From assembly GCA_023460975.1 (NCBI GenBank), contig JAEWOG010000092.1:62001-126000 (forward strand): 64,000 nucleotides of DNA. Reading direction: 5' to 3'. This document shows positions 34,449 to 43,876 of the stretch, in pieces. The position numbers and the translations under genes were made by a program. Numbering within the stretch: the first letter of the stretch is position 1; each line of letters begins with the position of its first letter. This stretch comes from Actinomycetes bacterium. Lineage in GTDB: Bacteria; Actinomycetota; Actinomycetes; Propionibacteriales; Nocardioidaceae. The notes beneath the pieces are model-generated. The model searched no databases. It was given only the letters and a program-made list of their open reading frames with translations, and was not told the origin of the DNA.

Positions 34449-34856
34449 TCGAGTCGCGCGGACCGCATCACGTCCGATTCGCAGCACCACGGCATAACGA
34501 TCAGGGTCGGCTCCGACCGCCAGCGCGAGGCGACCGAGCGCGTCGAGGGTACGAGCGGGATCGAGGCGCCTCCCGGGGACGGCCAGGGTGATCCGGTCGG
34601 CGCGACCCAGCACGAGCACCTGACCGTGGTGCCACTCGCGGTGAGCGACGGTGCGCGTCGCGTCGTCCAGGACCGGCGCCGGGTACGCCTCGTCGACGGC
34701 CAGCAGGTCGCAGCCCAGCGTTCCCGACGCCGAGCGCAGTTCGCCCGGGACGAGATGGTCGCCACCGAGGCCGCTGGCCGAGGCCCACGACACCTCGTCG
34801 GTGCCGAGCCATTCGGGAAGGTCGAACGGGTCGATGGCAGTCCAGTCGGTGCTCAT
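34446..34856 (-). CDS. Conserved hypothetical protein downstream of tatC
   Basis: 136 residues from ATG 34856, one base after the tatC stop. Sequence DWTAIDPFDLPEWLGTDEVSWASASGLGGDHLVPGELR, then CDLLAVDEAYPAPVLDDATRTVAHREWHHGQVLVLG and RLDPARTLDALGRLALAVGAD suggest a small alpha/beta cytosolic protein with no signal or membrane segment. I recall similar short proteins at this place in other actinobacteria, but no function. Tight coupling with tatC suggests co-expression with the Tat translocase. Confidence 0.7.
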   Translation of the reverse strand: MSTDWTAIDPFDLPEWLGTDEVSWASASGLGGDHLVPGELRSASGTLGCDLLAVDEAYPAPVLDDATRTVAHREWHHGQVLVLGRADRITLAVPGRRLDPARTLDALGRLALAVGADPDRYAVVLRIGRDAVRATR

Positions 34857-34857
34857 G

Positions 34858-35691
34858 TCAGAGGACGGAGGCCTCGTCGGGAGACAGCCCCGCGTTGGGC
34901 TTGAGCTTGGCCCTGCGACGGTCATTGAAGCGGGCGATCGCCTCGGAGATGAAGAACAGCACCACCATGGGAACGGCCATGAAGGTCATGGTGAACGGGT
35001 CGGCAGACGGGGTGGCGACGGCAGCGAAGACGAAGGTCCCGACGATGATCCAGGGACGGTACGCCTTGAGTTGGGCGCCCTTGACCACGCCGACCATGTT
35101 GAGCAGCACCACGAAGACGGGGATCTCGAACGCGATGCCGAAGACCAGGAGCGTGCGGGTGAAGAACGTCAGGTACTCGTTGAAGTCGACAAGGTTGATC
35201 ACTCCCTCGGGGTTGAGCCCGATCAGGATCTCCAGCGCCTTCGGCAGTGTGAAGTAGCCCAACGCCACGCCGGCCACGAAGAGCGGCCCGGCGATGGCGA
35301 CGAACACCCGGCTCCAGAACCGCTCCTGGGCGTGCAGACCGGGCAGGACGAAGGCCCACAGCTGGTAGAGCCAGTAGGGCGCACCCACGATCACCGCAGC
35401 GAATCCGGCCAGCTTCAGGCGCACCATGAGGCCCGCGGCTGCGCCCGAAGTCACGGCCTCCGAGGTCCCTGCGGGCAGCGCATCGACGGCCTTCTGGTAC
35501 GGCCCGAACACCAGGTCGTAGAGCACGTCAAAGGCGAGCACGCCGCCGATGAACAGCGCGATCATCACCAGGGTCACCCGCAGCAGGCGCGCGCGAAACT
35601 CCCGGAAGTGATCGGACAGGTGCATGCGCCCGTCGGGTCCGACCGGATGCTGAGGCTTGCCGCGCAGCAGCCCCACCACACCACGGATCAT
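34858..35691 (-). CDS. tatC: Sec-independent protein translocase TatC
   Basis: 277 residues with six transmembrane helices. The conserved N-terminal HLSDHFREFRARLLRV is the cytosolic signal-recognition motif (HLxELRxR type) and GFAAVIVGAPYWLYQLWAFVLPGLHAQERFW contains the family's FxxPGL loop. TatC binds twin-arginine signal peptides and, with TatA, exports folded proteins. It follows tatA by 13 bp. The C-terminal tail is basic and cytosolic. Confidence 0.95.
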   Translation of the reverse strand: MIRGVVGLLRGKPQHPVGPDGRMHLSDHFREFRARLLRVTLVMIALFIGGVLAFDVLYDLVFGPYQKAVDALPAGTSEAVTSGAAAGLMVRLKLAGFAAVIVGAPYWLYQLWAFVLPGLHAQERFWSRVFVAIAGPLFVAGVALGYFTLPKALEILIGLNPEGVINLVDFNEYLTFFTRTLLVFGIAFEIPVFVVLLNMVGVVKGAQLKAYRPWIIVGTFVFAAVATPSADPFTMTFMAVPMVVLFFISEAIARFNDRRRAKLKPNAGLSPDEASVL

Positions 35692-35704
35692 GGATCAGAA
35701 AGCC

Positions 35705-35953
35705 TCAGGCGGTTTCGTCGTGACGCTTGTCGACCGGCGTCTGCTCGGTCGGAAGCTCATCCTCACCCGAAGGAAGTTCGTCGACCGTCTCCTCGTCGCG
35801 CAGCGCGCGGGTCTCCGACTTGAAGATGCGCAGCGCCTGGCCGGAGCTGCGGGCGAGGTCGGGGAGCTTCGCAGCGCCGAAAATGATCACGACGATGACG
35901 AGGATGACGATCCACTCCATGCCACCGGGCATCGCGAGCAGGGGGGTGAGCAT
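35705..35953 (-). CDS. tatA: Sec-independent protein translocase TatA
   Basis: 82 residues from ATG 35953 with GGAGAC upstream. One transmembrane helix (MEWIVILVIVVIIFGAAKLPDLARS) with the FG hinge, followed by an amphipathic helix (SGQALRIFKSETRALRDEE) and an acidic tail, is the TatA layout. It builds the translocation pore with TatC. Gene order pafB-pafC-tatA-tatC-helY is widely conserved in actinobacteria. Confidence 0.95.
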   Translation of the reverse strand: MLTPLLAMPGGMEWIVILVIVVIIFGAAKLPDLARSSGQALRIFKSETRALRDEETVDELPSGEDELPTEQTPVDKRHDETA

Positions 35954-35993
35954 TGGGCGGTCTCCAGTCTCGTACGGCGGAATTGTCGAAAGT

Positions 35994-36992
35994 CTACTCG
36001 GCGGAACGAGCTGCGGTGGGCAGTCCACCAGTCGAGTACAGGGCAAGGGCTCGTTCGAGGCGAGCAGCATGCGCGGCCGCGACGTCCGCAGGGGCGACGA
36101 CCTCCACGTGCGGGGCGAGCCGGCCCAGCAGGCGCTCGATCCAACCCGTGGAGGCTGCCTGCAGTGTGGCGAGCGTGCTGCCGTCTGGTTGCACGCTCAC
36201 GTCCGAGGACGCGAAGTATTCGGGCACCCACGCGGCGGCCGGCGCGAGGCGCACCGTCACAGGGGTCGTCTGGCCACCCGCGAACCAGTCCCGCGTCAGG
36301 TCACGGGGCCGCGCATTCGCATCGCTCACCGGCGTGTCGAGCTCGGCCGCCTCCAGGATGCGGTCGAGGCGGAACACCCGGTCCCCGCCCGCCGCGGTGC
36401 ACCAGGCATCCAGGTAGAGCTGACCGTCGACGGACGCGACGGTCCGCGGTTCGACCACTCGCTCGGACGTCTCGTCACGGGCCGGCACGTAGTAGGAGAT
36501 ACGCACCTGACGCCGGGCGTCGATCGCCCGCTGCAGGGCCGCTTGGTGCGGGTGGGCGGGTCCGTCTGGCTGCACGTGCATCGAGGCACCCTGCGGTCCC
36601 GCCCCCGCTACGAGGGTGACCTTGTCCAGCGTGCGCTCGAGCAGGGGGCGGGTGGCTGCGTCGGCCTGCTCCACCAGCGTGCTCAGCGCGACGACGAGCG
36701 CGGTCGCCTCGGCGGGCGCGAAGCGGACCGGGCGGCCCAAGTAGTCGGCGTTGCTGACTCGAATGACGCCCTCGCCCTGCAGCGCCTCGAGATCGACGTC
36801 GATCAGGTCGTCGGGCAGACCACCCGGCAGGCCGACCATGAAGAGCACCTTGAGGTCCTTGACCAGGGTCTTGGCCGGTACGCCGAAGTGGCGCGCGGCC
36901 TCGTCGACCTCGACCTCTCCCCTGCTCAGCAGGTACGGCACCAACGACAGCAGGCGGGCCACCTGGTCACGAGCTCCGCTGCCCGGGTTCAT
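35994..36992 (-). CDS. pafC: PafC, WYL-domain regulator of the DNA-damage response
   Basis: 332 residues from ATG 36992, overlapping the pafB stop (ATGA). N-terminal winged HTH (QVARLLSLVPYLLSRGEVEVDEAARHFGVPAKTLVKDLKVLFMVG), then a WYL domain (ISYYVPARDETSERVVEPRTVASVDGQLYLDAWC in parts, RVFRLDRILEAAEL) and a WCX C-terminus. With PafB it forms the PafBC activator that switches on LexA-independent repair genes in mycobacteria. The long frame upstream of 36992 is antisense or out-of-frame to pafB. Confidence 0.9.
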   Translation of the reverse strand: MNPGSGARDQVARLLSLVPYLLSRGEVEVDEAARHFGVPAKTLVKDLKVLFMVGLPGGLPDDLIDVDLEALQGEGVIRVSNADYLGRPVRFAPAEATALVVALSTLVEQADAATRPLLERTLDKVTLVAGAGPQGASMHVQPDGPAHPHQAALQRAIDARRQVRISYYVPARDETSERVVEPRTVASVDGQLYLDAWCTAAGGDRVFRLDRILEAAELDTPVSDANARPRDLTRDWFAGGQTTPVTVRLAPAAAWVPEYFASSDVSVQPDGSTLATLQAASTGWIERLLGRLAPHVEVVAPADVAAAHAARLERALALYSTGGLPTAARSAE

Positions 36993-37975
36993 CGCGCGCC
37001 TCCCGTCGCTGCGACAAGCCGCGTGACCACGGCGTCGCGCAGGCTTGCGGGGCCCACGACGAAGGCGTCGTCCCCGTGCGCCAGAACCAGGTCCGCGGCC
37101 TCCTGCTCGCGCATCTGGAGCCGTACGGCGTCCCAGCCCGACCGGGTGTCGGGGCCGGGCTGGTCGGGTGTGATCTCGGTGGCGTGCCGGCGCACACCGA
37201 CACCCCGCGACGCGCGCACGAGCAGTTCGACCTCGATCACCGGCTCCTGGGGAGACAGTGCCGCCATCATGCGCCGCACGTCGGTGCCTTCGGGCACCTC
37301 GTAGGCCAGGGACTTGCCCACGGGCGAGACGCGACCCACGACCCGGGAGAGCCGAAACACGCGCTCTTCGCGCCTGTCGACGTCGAAGCCGGTGACATAC
37401 CAGCGCCCGGACTGGCGCACCATGCCCCACGGCTGCAGGTGGCGCCGTACGGGGTCGGCTTGGCCCGGCCGGCGGTAGTCGAACTTCACCTCACGGCGCG
37501 ATTGCGTGGCCTCCCAGAACGCATCGAACTCCGGCTCGGTGGCACGGATGGCGCTGGGCAGGACATCCAGTCGCTCAGGGTCGACCTCGACGCCGAGCGC
37601 TGACAGCTTGGCCACCGCGTTGCCTGCCGCCCGTGCGACGGTCTCCTGCTCCCACACCTGGGCAGCAAGCCCCAGGACGGCAGCCTCGTCGGCGCTGAAC
37701 CGGACCTCGGGCAGCGAGGTCTGGTCATGCGGGATCTTGTAGCCCAGATCGTCGTCGAAGAGGGGGTCGTTGCTGCCCACCTCGATCATGGCGCCGATCG
37801 AGCGCAGATCATCCTTGTCGCGTTCGAAGGCGCGCTCGAATGCGGCATCCCCGCGCTCGTCGAACGCGTACTCGGGATAGTGGGTGCGACGAATCGCCTC
37901 CTTGCTCACGAACCTGCGCGCACCGAGAAGCATGATGTGCAGGTTGAGCAGACGCTCCGACTTCTCACGTGACAA
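36989..37975 (-). CDS. pafB: PafB, WYL-domain regulator of the DNA-damage response
   Basis: 328 residues. The HTH-like start (SERLLNLHIMLLGARRFVSKEAIRRTHYPEY) is followed by DEAAVLGLAAQVWEQETVARAAGNAVAKL and a WYL core (VKFDYRRPGQADPVRRHLQPWGMVRQSGRWYVTGFDVDRREERVFRLSRV, cited in part), then a WCX domain. Paralogue of the coupled pafC gene; the two act as a heterodimer responding to single-stranded DNA in mycobacteria. It starts 15 bp after the FKBP gene, so the three genes are likely one transcript. Confidence 0.92.
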   Translation of the reverse strand: MSREKSERLLNLHIMLLGARRFVSKEAIRRTHYPEYAFDERGDAAFERAFERDKDDLRSIGAMIEVGSNDPLFDDDLGYKIPHDQTSLPEVRFSADEAAVLGLAAQVWEQETVARAAGNAVAKLSALGVEVDPERLDVLPSAIRATEPEFDAFWEATQSRREVKFDYRRPGQADPVRRHLQPWGMVRQSGRWYVTGFDVDRREERVFRLSRVVGRVSPVGKSLAYEVPEGTDVRRMMAALSPQEPVIEVELLVRASRGVGVRRHATEITPDQPGPDTRSGWDAVRLQMREQEAADLVLAHGDDAFVVGPASLRDAVVTRLVAATGGAR

Positions 37976-37990
37976 GGAAGCCTCCGGAAC

Positions 37991-38938
37991 TCACACAGCG
38001 CCGAGGATGTCGACCACGAAGTAGAGGGTGTCGGTGCCCTTGATGCCGGCGCTCTCGTTGCCCTCCTTGCCGTAACCCTTCTCCGGCGGGATTCGCAGAA
38101 CCACGCGGGAGCCGACGGTGCGGCCGACCAAGGTCTCGTCCCAGCCCTTGACGACGGCGCCCACACCGATGGCGAACTGCGCCGGCTGCCCCGTGCTGTA
38201 CGACTCGTCGAAGGACTCCTTGGCCTTGTAGACCTGACCGAGGTAGTTGACGTAGAGGGTCTGCCCCTTCTTGACGACGGGGCCATCGCCCTTGATGAGC
38301 GTGGTGTCGAGCAGGTTGGTGCCGGGCTTGAGGTCGGTGCTCTCCCAGTCGAAGCCGGTGGGAACTCCATCGGTCATGACGAGGTCAGGGGCCCACGGAG
38401 CCGGCTCGCGCTCGGCCTCAGCGCCCTCGGTGGGGGCGCTGAGGATCGTGGAGGTCGTCTCGACGATCCACAGCACGGAGTCCTCGTTGCCGATGCCCAA
38501 CTGGGAGTTGCCGGCCTCACCGAAGCTCTCCTTGGCGCTGGTGAGCACCGCGACCCGAGTGCCGAGCGGCTGGCCGATCACGGCCTCGCGCAGCGGCTTG
38601 CTCAGCGACTCGTCGACGGTGAGCAACTCGGGGGCCGAGTCCCACGTGGAGAGCATCATCTCCTGCGAGTAGCCGTTGCCGATCCAGAGGTTGGCGAGCA
38701 CGTTGTCGCCCTCGACGATCTCCTCGCCGTCGCCCTCGCTGAGCACCTTAGTGGTGAGCTTGGCCCCCGAGAGGCGGCCGTCGAAGGTGACCTCCGGCTC
38801 CTTGCCCTCCTTGCCGCCGAAGGTCACGGACTCGATGCCGGCGCCTCCCGCTTCGGAGTCCTCGTCCGAGCCGCACGCGGCCAGGGAGGTCAGGGCGAGA
38901 AGCATGGCAGCGGACAGCGCCACGGATCGAGCAGTCAT
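37991..38938 (-). CDS. FKBP-type peptidyl-prolyl isomerase lipoprotein, two domains
   Basis: 315 residues from ATG 38938; GTG starts at 38950 and 38965 are possible. A lipoprotein signal ends at the lipobox LAAC. Two FKBP domains follow: one starting VLSEGDGEEIVEGDNVLANLWIG and a better conserved one (LIKGDGPVVKKGQTLYVNYLG, VVKGWDETLVGRTVGSRVVLRIPPEKGYG) with the GWD and PP-GYG active-site residues. The first domain lacks the full aromatic pocket and may only bind. It would assist folding of exported proteins at the outer face of the membrane. Position between pafA and pafB is usual in this order. Confidence 0.88.
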   Translation of the reverse strand: MTARSVALSAAMLLALTSLAACGSDEDSEAGGAGIESVTFGGKEGKEPEVTFDGRLSGAKLTTKVLSEGDGEEIVEGDNVLANLWIGNGYSQEMMLSTWDSAPELLTVDESLSKPLREAVIGQPLGTRVAVLTSAKESFGEAGNSQLGIGNEDSVLWIVETTSTILSAPTEGAEAEREPAPWAPDLVMTDGVPTGFDWESTDLKPGTNLLDTTLIKGDGPVVKKGQTLYVNYLGQVYKAKESFDESYSTGQPAQFAIGVGAVVKGWDETLVGRTVGSRVVLRIPPEKGYGKEGNESAGIKGTDTLYFVVDILGAV

Positions 38939-39039
38939 GCGACCGAGCACAGGGTTCACCTTCACGTGAGATTTGCAGGGAGCCCCCCGAACGTCCGGTG
39001 CGGACGCGGGAGACCGAGGCAACCCTAACGGGCGAGGGT

Positions 39040-39060
39040 GAGCAAAGCCCGGCTTGGCTC
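39040..39060 (-). terminator. Possible hairpin after pafA
   Basis: GAGCAAAGC and GCTTGGCTC flank CCG directly after the pafA stop, pairing at 8 of 9 positions. There is no T-run, so termination efficiency is doubtful. Confidence 0.25.
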
Positions 39061-40422
39061 TCACATGCCGTCGATGAGTCGCTCGACGCGATCGTCCACA
39101 GCGCGGAACGGGTCCTTGCACAGCACCGTGCGCTGCGCTTGGTCGTTGAGCTTGAGGTGGACCCAGTCCACGGTGAAGTCGCGTCCGCGCTCCTGGGCAT
39201 TGCGGATGAACTCGCCCCGCAGCCGGGCGCGGGTGGTCTGCGGCGGGACGGACTTGGCCTCGAAGATCTTCAGGTCCGTGGTCACGCGCGCCACAGCACC
39301 CCGCTTCTCGAGCAGGTAGTAGAGCCCGCGGTCGCGGTGGATGTCGTGGTAGGCGAGGTCCAGCTGGGCGACTCGGGGGTTGTTCCAGCCGAGACCGTGG
39401 GTGGCGCGGTAGCGCTCGATGAGCCGGTACTTGATGACCCAGTCGATCTCACGCTCGATCAGCCCGAGATCGTCCGAGTCCACCGCCTTGAGGCAGCGCT
39501 CCCACAGATCCAGGGCGCGTTCGATCACCGGCGTCGAGATCTCGCGGCGATCGACGAAGTCGCGCGCCTTGGCGAGGTACTCGCCCTGGATCTCCAACGC
39601 AGAGGCTTCTCGGCCGTTCGCGAGGCGTACGCGCTTCGTCCCACTCAGGTCCGTGGAGATCTCGCGGATGGCGCGGATCGGGTTCTCGAGGGTCAGGTCG
39701 CGCATGACCACGCCCTCCTCGATCATGCGCAGGACCAGGTCGCACGAGGCAACCTTGAGCAGGGTGGTCGTCTCCGACATGTTCGAGTCACCGACGATCA
39801 CGTGCAGCCGGCGGTAGCGCTCGGCATCGGCGTGCGGCTCATCGCGGGTGTTGATGATGGGGCGGCTGCGCGTGGTGGCACTGCTCACGCCCTCCCAGAT
39901 GTGCTCGGCGCGCTGACTGATGGCGTACGAGGTGCCCCGGGGGCCCTGCACCACCTTGCCGGCGCCGACCATCACCTGACGGGTGACGAGGAACGGGATC
40001 AGCACGTCGGAGAACCGCGCGAAGTCGCCTTCGCGGGAGATCAGGTAGTTCTCGTGGCAGCCGTAGGAGTTGCCCGCAGAGTCGGTGTTGTTCTTGAACA
40101 GGTACACGTCGCCGGGAATGCCCTCGCCATGCAGACGTGACTGGGCATCGAGGAGCAGCCCTTCGAGGATCCGCTCCCCCGCCTTGTCGTGGGTCACCAA
40201 CTCGACGATGTCGTCGCACTCGGGGGTCGCGTACTCGGGATGCGAGCCGACGTCGAGATAGAGCCGTGCACCGTTGCGCAGGAACACGTTGCTCGAGCGG
40301 CCCCACGAGACGACCTTGCGGAAGAGGTAGCGGGCCACCTCGTCGGGACTCAGGCGCCGCTGCCCCTTGAACGTGCACGTGACGCCGTACTCGTTCTCGA
40401 TGCCATAGATGCGCCGGTCCAT
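39061..40422 (-). CDS. pafA: Pup-protein ligase PafA
   Basis: 453 residues. The N-terminal [10 protein letters not shown] with the metal-binding Glu and the ATP-binding region are those of the glutamine-synthetase-like Pup ligase; [16 protein letters not shown] and [19 protein letters not shown] are shared with Dop, but the Dop-loop insertion is absent. PafA joins the C-terminal glutamate of Pup to lysines of target proteins. It has its own leaderless -10 (TAGTGT) and is separated from prcA by 61 bp. The following FKBP gene is not coupled. Confidence 0.95.
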   Translation of the reverse strand: MDRRIYGIENEYGVTCTFKGQRRLSPDEVARYLFRKVVSWGRSSNVFLRNGARLYLDVGSHPEYATPECDDIVELVTHDKAGERILEGLLLDAQSRLHGEGIPGDVYLFKNNTDSAGNSYGCHENYLISREGDFARFSDVLIPFLVTRQVMVGAGKVVQGPRGTSYAISQRAEHIWEGVSSATTRSRPIINTRDEPHADAERYRRLHVIVGDSNMSETTTLLKVASCDLVLRMIEEGVVMRDLTLENPIRAIREISTDLSGTKRVRLANGREASALEIQGEYLAKARDFVDRREISTPVIERALDLWERCLKAVDSDDLGLIEREIDWVIKYRLIERYRATHGLGWNNPRVAQLDLAYHDIHRDRGLYYLLEKRGAVARVTTDLKIFEAKSVPPQTTRARLRGEFIRNAQERGRDFTVDWVHLKLNDQAQRTVLCKDPFRAVDDRVERLIDGM

Positions 40423-40428
40423 GACCCA

Positions 40429-40434
40429 ACACTA
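40429..40434 (-). promoter_or_regulatory. Leaderless -10 box TAGTGT for pafA
   Basis: Minus-strand TAGTGT lies 6 nt before ATG 40422 and nothing resembling a ribosome binding site is present. pafA is therefore probably transcribed separately from prcBA. Confidence 0.5.
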
Positions 40435-40483
40435 GTCACGTGAGCGACATGCGCACCCGACTCGCCGCAACCCGCCAGTAGCC

Positions 40484-41185
40484 TCAGGCGTCGTCGGCGA
40501 GCAGTTCTGCGAGTCGCGTCTCGCGCAGACGAACGAACTTGCGCGGCTGGGTACGCGTGCGGTCCAGCAGCGCGACCTCGAGGTCCTCGGTCGCGATGGC
40601 GCGCTCACCGGTCTCGCTGTGACCCAGCGATGCGACAGCCAGCCGTACGGCGCCTGCCAGATCCAGGCCATCGCTGTAGTGCTCAGCGAGGTAGGCAGCG
40701 GCGACGTCAGCAGCGCCGCCCATGACCGCGTACCCGTGTTCGTCCGCCACCTGACCGTCGTAGGTGAGGCGGTAGATCTGGTCCGCCGAGGCCTCGTCGC
40801 CGATCTCCGCGACGAACAGCTCAACCTCGTACGGCTTCTCGCCGCCCGAGGAGAAGATCGTGCCCAGCGTCTGTGCGTACGCGTTGGCCAGGCCCCGCAC
40901 CGTGACGTCGCGGCGGTCGTAGGAGTAGCCGCGGACGTCGGCGAGGCGAACGCCAGCGATGCGCAGGTTTTCGAACTCGTTGTAGCGCCCCACCGCGGCG
41001 AACGCGATGCGGTCATAGATCTCACTGACCTTGTGGAGCGCCTGGGACGGGTTCTCCGAGGCGAACAGGACGCCATCGGCGAACTGCAGCACCACCACCG
41101 ACCGCCCGCGGGCAATGCCCTTGCGGGCGAAGTCCGCGCGGTCCTTCATGAGTTGTTCGGGCGAGACGTAGAACGGGGAGCTCAT
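40484..41185 (-). CDS. prcA: Proteasome alpha subunit
   Basis: 233 residues from ATG 41185, 11 bp after prcB. The N-terminal [26 protein letters not shown] is the gate helix H0 of the alpha ring, and the Ntn fold follows ([41 protein letters not shown]). Alpha subunits form the outer rings, have no proteolytic residue and dock the ATPase C-termini. The acidic C-terminus (LLADDA) is typical. Confidence 0.95.
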   Translation of the reverse strand: MSSPFYVSPEQLMKDRADFARKGIARGRSVVVLQFADGVLFASENPSQALHKVSEIYDRIAFAAVGRYNEFENLRIAGVRLADVRGYSYDRRDVTVRGLANAYAQTLGTIFSSGGEKPYEVELFVAEIGDEASADQIYRLTYDGQVADEHGYAVMGGAADVAAAYLAEHYSDGLDLAGAVRLAVASLGHSETGERAIATEDLEVALLDRTRTQPRKFVRLRETRLAELLADDA

Positions 41186-41196
41186 GGCGCGCGTCC

Positions 41197-42027
41197 TCAG
41201 GTCAGGGGTGCAGGCGGGCCGTCGGGCCGCTGCATCCGGGAGTCGATCATTGCGTCCGCGGCGGCCGCGACCTCTGCCTCGCTGAGGCGGCGGCCACCCT
41301 CGGCGGTGATGACGTGCACCACCGGGAAGATGCGCCGGGCCAGGTCCGGCCCGCCCGTGGCGGAGTCGTCGTCGGCGGCGTCGTACAACGCCTGGATGGC
41401 GGCCAGCACGCACTCGCTCTCGGAGAGGTCCGGGCGGTAGAGCTTCTTGAGCGAGCCGCGGGCGAACAGCGAGCCGGAGCCGACGGAGTGGAAGGCCGTC
41501 TCCTCATAGCGACCACCGGTGGCGTCATAGCTGAAGATCCGCCCCTGGCGCGCCTCGGCGTCGTACCCCGCGAAGAGCGGTACGACCGCGAGACCCTGCA
41601 TCGCCAGGCCCAGGTTGCCCCGGATCAGGGCTGCCAGGCGGTTCGCCTTGCCGTCGGTGGACAGCGTGGTGCCCTCGATCTTCTCGTAGTGCTCCAGCTC
41701 CACCTGGAAGAGCCGCACCATCTCGACTGCGAGGCCGGCCGTGCCCGCGATGCCGACGGCGGAGAACTCGTCGGCGGGGAACACCTTCTCGATGTCGCGT
41801 TGGGCGATGATGTTGCCCATCGTGGCGCGCCGGTCACCCGCCATCACGACGCCACCCGGGAAGGTGGCCGCCACGATCGTGGTGCCGTGGGGCGCCAGCT
41901 GGTGCGCTTCTCCCGCCGGGAGAACCCGGGAGGAGGGAAGCAGGTCGGGCGCCTGGTCGGCCAGGAAGTCGCTGAACGAGGACGTGCCAGGGGCCATCCA
42001 CGCCGCAGAGAGGCGGGACTCGGCCAT
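41197..42027 (-). CDS. prcB: Proteasome beta subunit
   Basis: 276 residues. ATG 42027 shares bases with the pup stop (TGATG); GTG 42030 is also possible. A propeptide of 48 residues ends HG before the catalytic T49 ([21 protein letters not shown]); autocleavage frees this threonine as nucleophile. The lysine equivalent of Lys33 and the GSGSLFARG loop are present. PrcB forms the two inner rings of the 20S core that degrades pupylated proteins. Confidence 0.95.
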   Translation of the reverse strand: MAESRLSAAWMAPGTSSFSDFLADQAPDLLPSSRVLPAGEAHQLAPHGTTIVAATFPGGVVMAGDRRATMGNIIAQRDIEKVFPADEFSAVGIAGTAGLAVEMVRLFQVELEHYEKIEGTTLSTDGKANRLAALIRGNLGLAMQGLAVVPLFAGYDAEARQGRIFSYDATGGRYEETAFHSVGSGSLFARGSLKKLYRPDLSESECVLAAIQALYDAADDDSATGGPDLARRIFPVVHVITAEGGRRLSEAEVAAAADAMIDSRMQRPDGPPAPLT

Positions 42028-42224
42028 CACTGGCCGCCCTTCTGCACGAACGAGCGCACGAAGTCCTCGGCGTTGACCTCGAGCACCTCGTCGATCTCAT
42101 CGAGGATGGCGTCGACGTCGTCGTCAAGCACCTCCTTGCGCTCGGCGACGTCGCTCTCGGTCACCTCCTCGGTGATCTCCTCCGACTCCGTCGACTTGCG
42201 CGGCTGCTTCTGCTCCTGGGCCAT
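42027..42224 (-). CDS. pup: Prokaryotic ubiquitin-like protein Pup
   Basis: 65 residues, acidic and largely disordered, with the C-terminal helix region ([20 protein letters not shown]) that binds Mpa and the end VQKGGQ. The last residue is Gln, so it needs deamidation by Dop before PafA can use it. ATG 42224 lies 7 nt after a TAGGGT box, giving a leaderless pup-prcB-prcA transcript. An open frame extending to 42395 has no supporting signal. Confidence 0.97.
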   Translation of the reverse strand: MAQEQKQPRKSTESEEITEEVTESDVAERKEVLDDDVDAILDEIDEVLEVNAEDFVRSFVQKGGQ

Positions 42225-42231
42225 GCACTCG

Positions 42232-42237
42232 ACCCTA
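42232..42237 (-). promoter_or_regulatory. Leaderless -10 box TAGGGT for pup-prcBA
   Basis: Minus-strand TAGGGT ends 7 nt before the pup ATG at 42224. Its place between the dop stop (42316) and pup argues for a separate proteasome-core promoter. Confidence 0.5.
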
Positions 42238-42273
42238 TAGCGCTGCGGAACCCGCGCGGGGTTGCGCCACGAA

Positions 42274-42291
42274 CCCGGTGGGTGAACCGGG
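42274..42291 (-). terminator. Hairpin between dop and pup
   Basis: CCCGGT and ACCGGG form a 6-bp stem with a 6-nt loop, and a second small dyad AACCC/GGGTT lies at 42249-42263. They follow the dop stop and precede the pup promoter, so they could end dop transcription. No T-run is present. Confidence 0.3.
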
Positions 42292-42315
42292 CGAATGAAT
42301 CGCGCGGTCCAGACC

Positions 42316-43824
42316 TCAGGCGCCGATCTCGGCCAGGAGTTGTTCGGCCGTCTCACACCGGTCGAGAAGCTCCCCCACGTGCGCCTGGGTGCCACGCAAC
42401 GGGTCAGGTGTGGGCACCCGTTGCAGCGCCGTACGACCCGGAAGATCGAAGATGACCGAGTCCCAGGATGCCGCGGCCACCTGTGAGGCGTACTGCTCGA
42501 GGCAGCGTCCGCGGAAGTAGGCGCGCGTCTGCGTGGGTGGGTGGTGCATGGCGTGCTCCACGTCCTCGGGCGTCAGGAGGCGCTCGATGCGCCCGGCGGC
42601 GACGAGCTTGTTGTAGAGGCCCTTCTCGGGGCGAATGTCGCTGTACTGCAGGTCGATGAGGTGCAGCTTGGGGTCGTCCCACTCGAGCCCGTCGCGGTCG
42701 CGGTACTGGCTCAACAGCTTGTACTTCGCCACCCAGTCCAACTCGCCGGCGCACTCCATCGGATCGCGTTCGAGGCGATCGAGCACGCTGCCCCACCGCG
42801 CCAGGACGTCGACGGTCTGCTCGTCCACGTCGTCGCCCTGCGTGGCCTCGACGTATGCGTGAGCAAGCTCCAGGTACTCGCGCTGGAGTTGCACCGCCGT
42901 GAGCTTGCGACCATCCGCGAGTGTGAGCAGCTGGCTCAGGCTCGGGTCGTGCGAAACCGCACGCAGCGATTCCACCGGACGGACGACGGAGAGCTCGCGG
43001 TCGATGAAGCCGTCCTCGATCATGCCGAGCACCAGCGCCGTCGTGCCCACCTTGAGGTAGGTTGAGACCTCGGCGAGATTGGCGTCGCCGATGATGACGT
43101 GCAGGCGCCGGTACGTGGCGGGATCAGCATGCGGTTCATCGCGGGTGTTGATGATCGGACGCTTGAGCGTCGTCTCGAGTCCCACCTCCACCTCGAAGAA
43201 GTCCGAGCGTTGGGTCAGCTGGAAGCCGTGCTGGCGCCCGTCCTGACCGATGCCCACGCGACCCGCGCCCGTGACCACCTGCCGGGACACGAAGAACGGC
43301 GTGAGGTGCTTGACGATGTCCGCGAACGGCGTGCTGCGCCGCATCAGGTAGTTCTCGTGGGCTCCGTACGAGGCGCCCTTGTTGTCCGTGTTGTTCTTGT
43401 AGAGCAGGATCTCGGGCACGCCGGGCACCGCTGAGGCGAATCGCGCCGCGTCGAGCATCACCTGCTCCCCCGCCTTGTCCCATCGCACGACGTCGAGCGG
43501 CGTCAGCACCTCGGGAGTCGAGTACTCAGGATGGGCGTGGTCGACGTAGAGGCGCGCTCCGTTGGTCAGGATGACGTTGGCGAGGCCGAGGTCCTCGTCG
43601 GTGAGCTGACTCGGATCGGCGACGCGACGCGCCATGTCGAAGCCTCGCGCGTCCCGCAGTGGCGTCTCCTCCTCGAAGTCCCACCGCGCCCGGCGAGCCG
43701 TCACGGTCGCCCCCGCGTACGCGTTGACGACCTGGGTGGAGGCCAGCATGGGGTTGGCCCCCGGCTGCCCCACCACGGAGATTCCGTACTCGACCTCGGT
43801 GCCCATGACGCGACGCACGCTCAT
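42316..43824 (-). CDS. dop: Pup deamidase/depupylase Dop
   Basis: 502 residues. [11 protein letters not shown] replaces the ENEYG motif of PafA, and the Dop-specific insertion follows ([35 protein letters not shown]). [19 protein letters not shown] in the form [17 protein letters not shown] marks the shared carboxylate-amine ligase fold. Dop deamidates Pup-Gln and also removes Pup from substrates. A TAGGGT box 6 nt upstream of ATG 43824 indicates a leaderless message. Confidence 0.95.
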   Translation of the reverse strand: MSVRRVMGTEVEYGISVVGQPGANPMLASTQVVNAYAGATVTARRARWDFEEETPLRDARGFDMARRVADPSQLTDEDLGLANVILTNGARLYVDHAHPEYSTPEVLTPLDVVRWDKAGEQVMLDAARFASAVPGVPEILLYKNNTDNKGASYGAHENYLMRRSTPFADIVKHLTPFFVSRQVVTGAGRVGIGQDGRQHGFQLTQRSDFFEVEVGLETTLKRPIINTRDEPHADPATYRRLHVIIGDANLAEVSTYLKVGTTALVLGMIEDGFIDRELSVVRPVESLRAVSHDPSLSQLLTLADGRKLTAVQLQREYLELAHAYVEATQGDDVDEQTVDVLARWGSVLDRLERDPMECAGELDWVAKYKLLSQYRDRDGLEWDDPKLHLIDLQYSDIRPEKGLYNKLVAAGRIERLLTPEDVEHAMHHPPTQTRAYFRGRCLEQYASQVAAASWDSVIFDLPGRTALQRVPTPDPLRGTQAHVGELLDRCETAEQLLAEIGA

Positions 43825-43830
43825 GTGGCG

Positions 43831-43836
43831 ACCCTA
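43831..43836 (-). promoter_or_regulatory. Leaderless -10 box TAGGGT for dop
   Basis: Minus-strand TAGGGT lies 6 nt before ATG 43824. It is back to back with the leaderless box of the divergent methyltransferase gene (43865-43870), only 28 bp away. Confidence 0.5.
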
Positions 43837-43864
43837 CCCATCGCGCCACACCGTGGGGGCGCGT

Positions 43865-43870
43865 TAGCCT
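43865..43870 (+). promoter_or_regulatory. Leaderless -10 box TAGCCT for the methyltransferase
   Basis: TAGCCT ends 6 nt before ATG 43877, with no ribosome binding site. With the dop box it forms a compact divergent promoter pair. Confidence 0.5.
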
Positions 43871-43876
43871 CGCGGC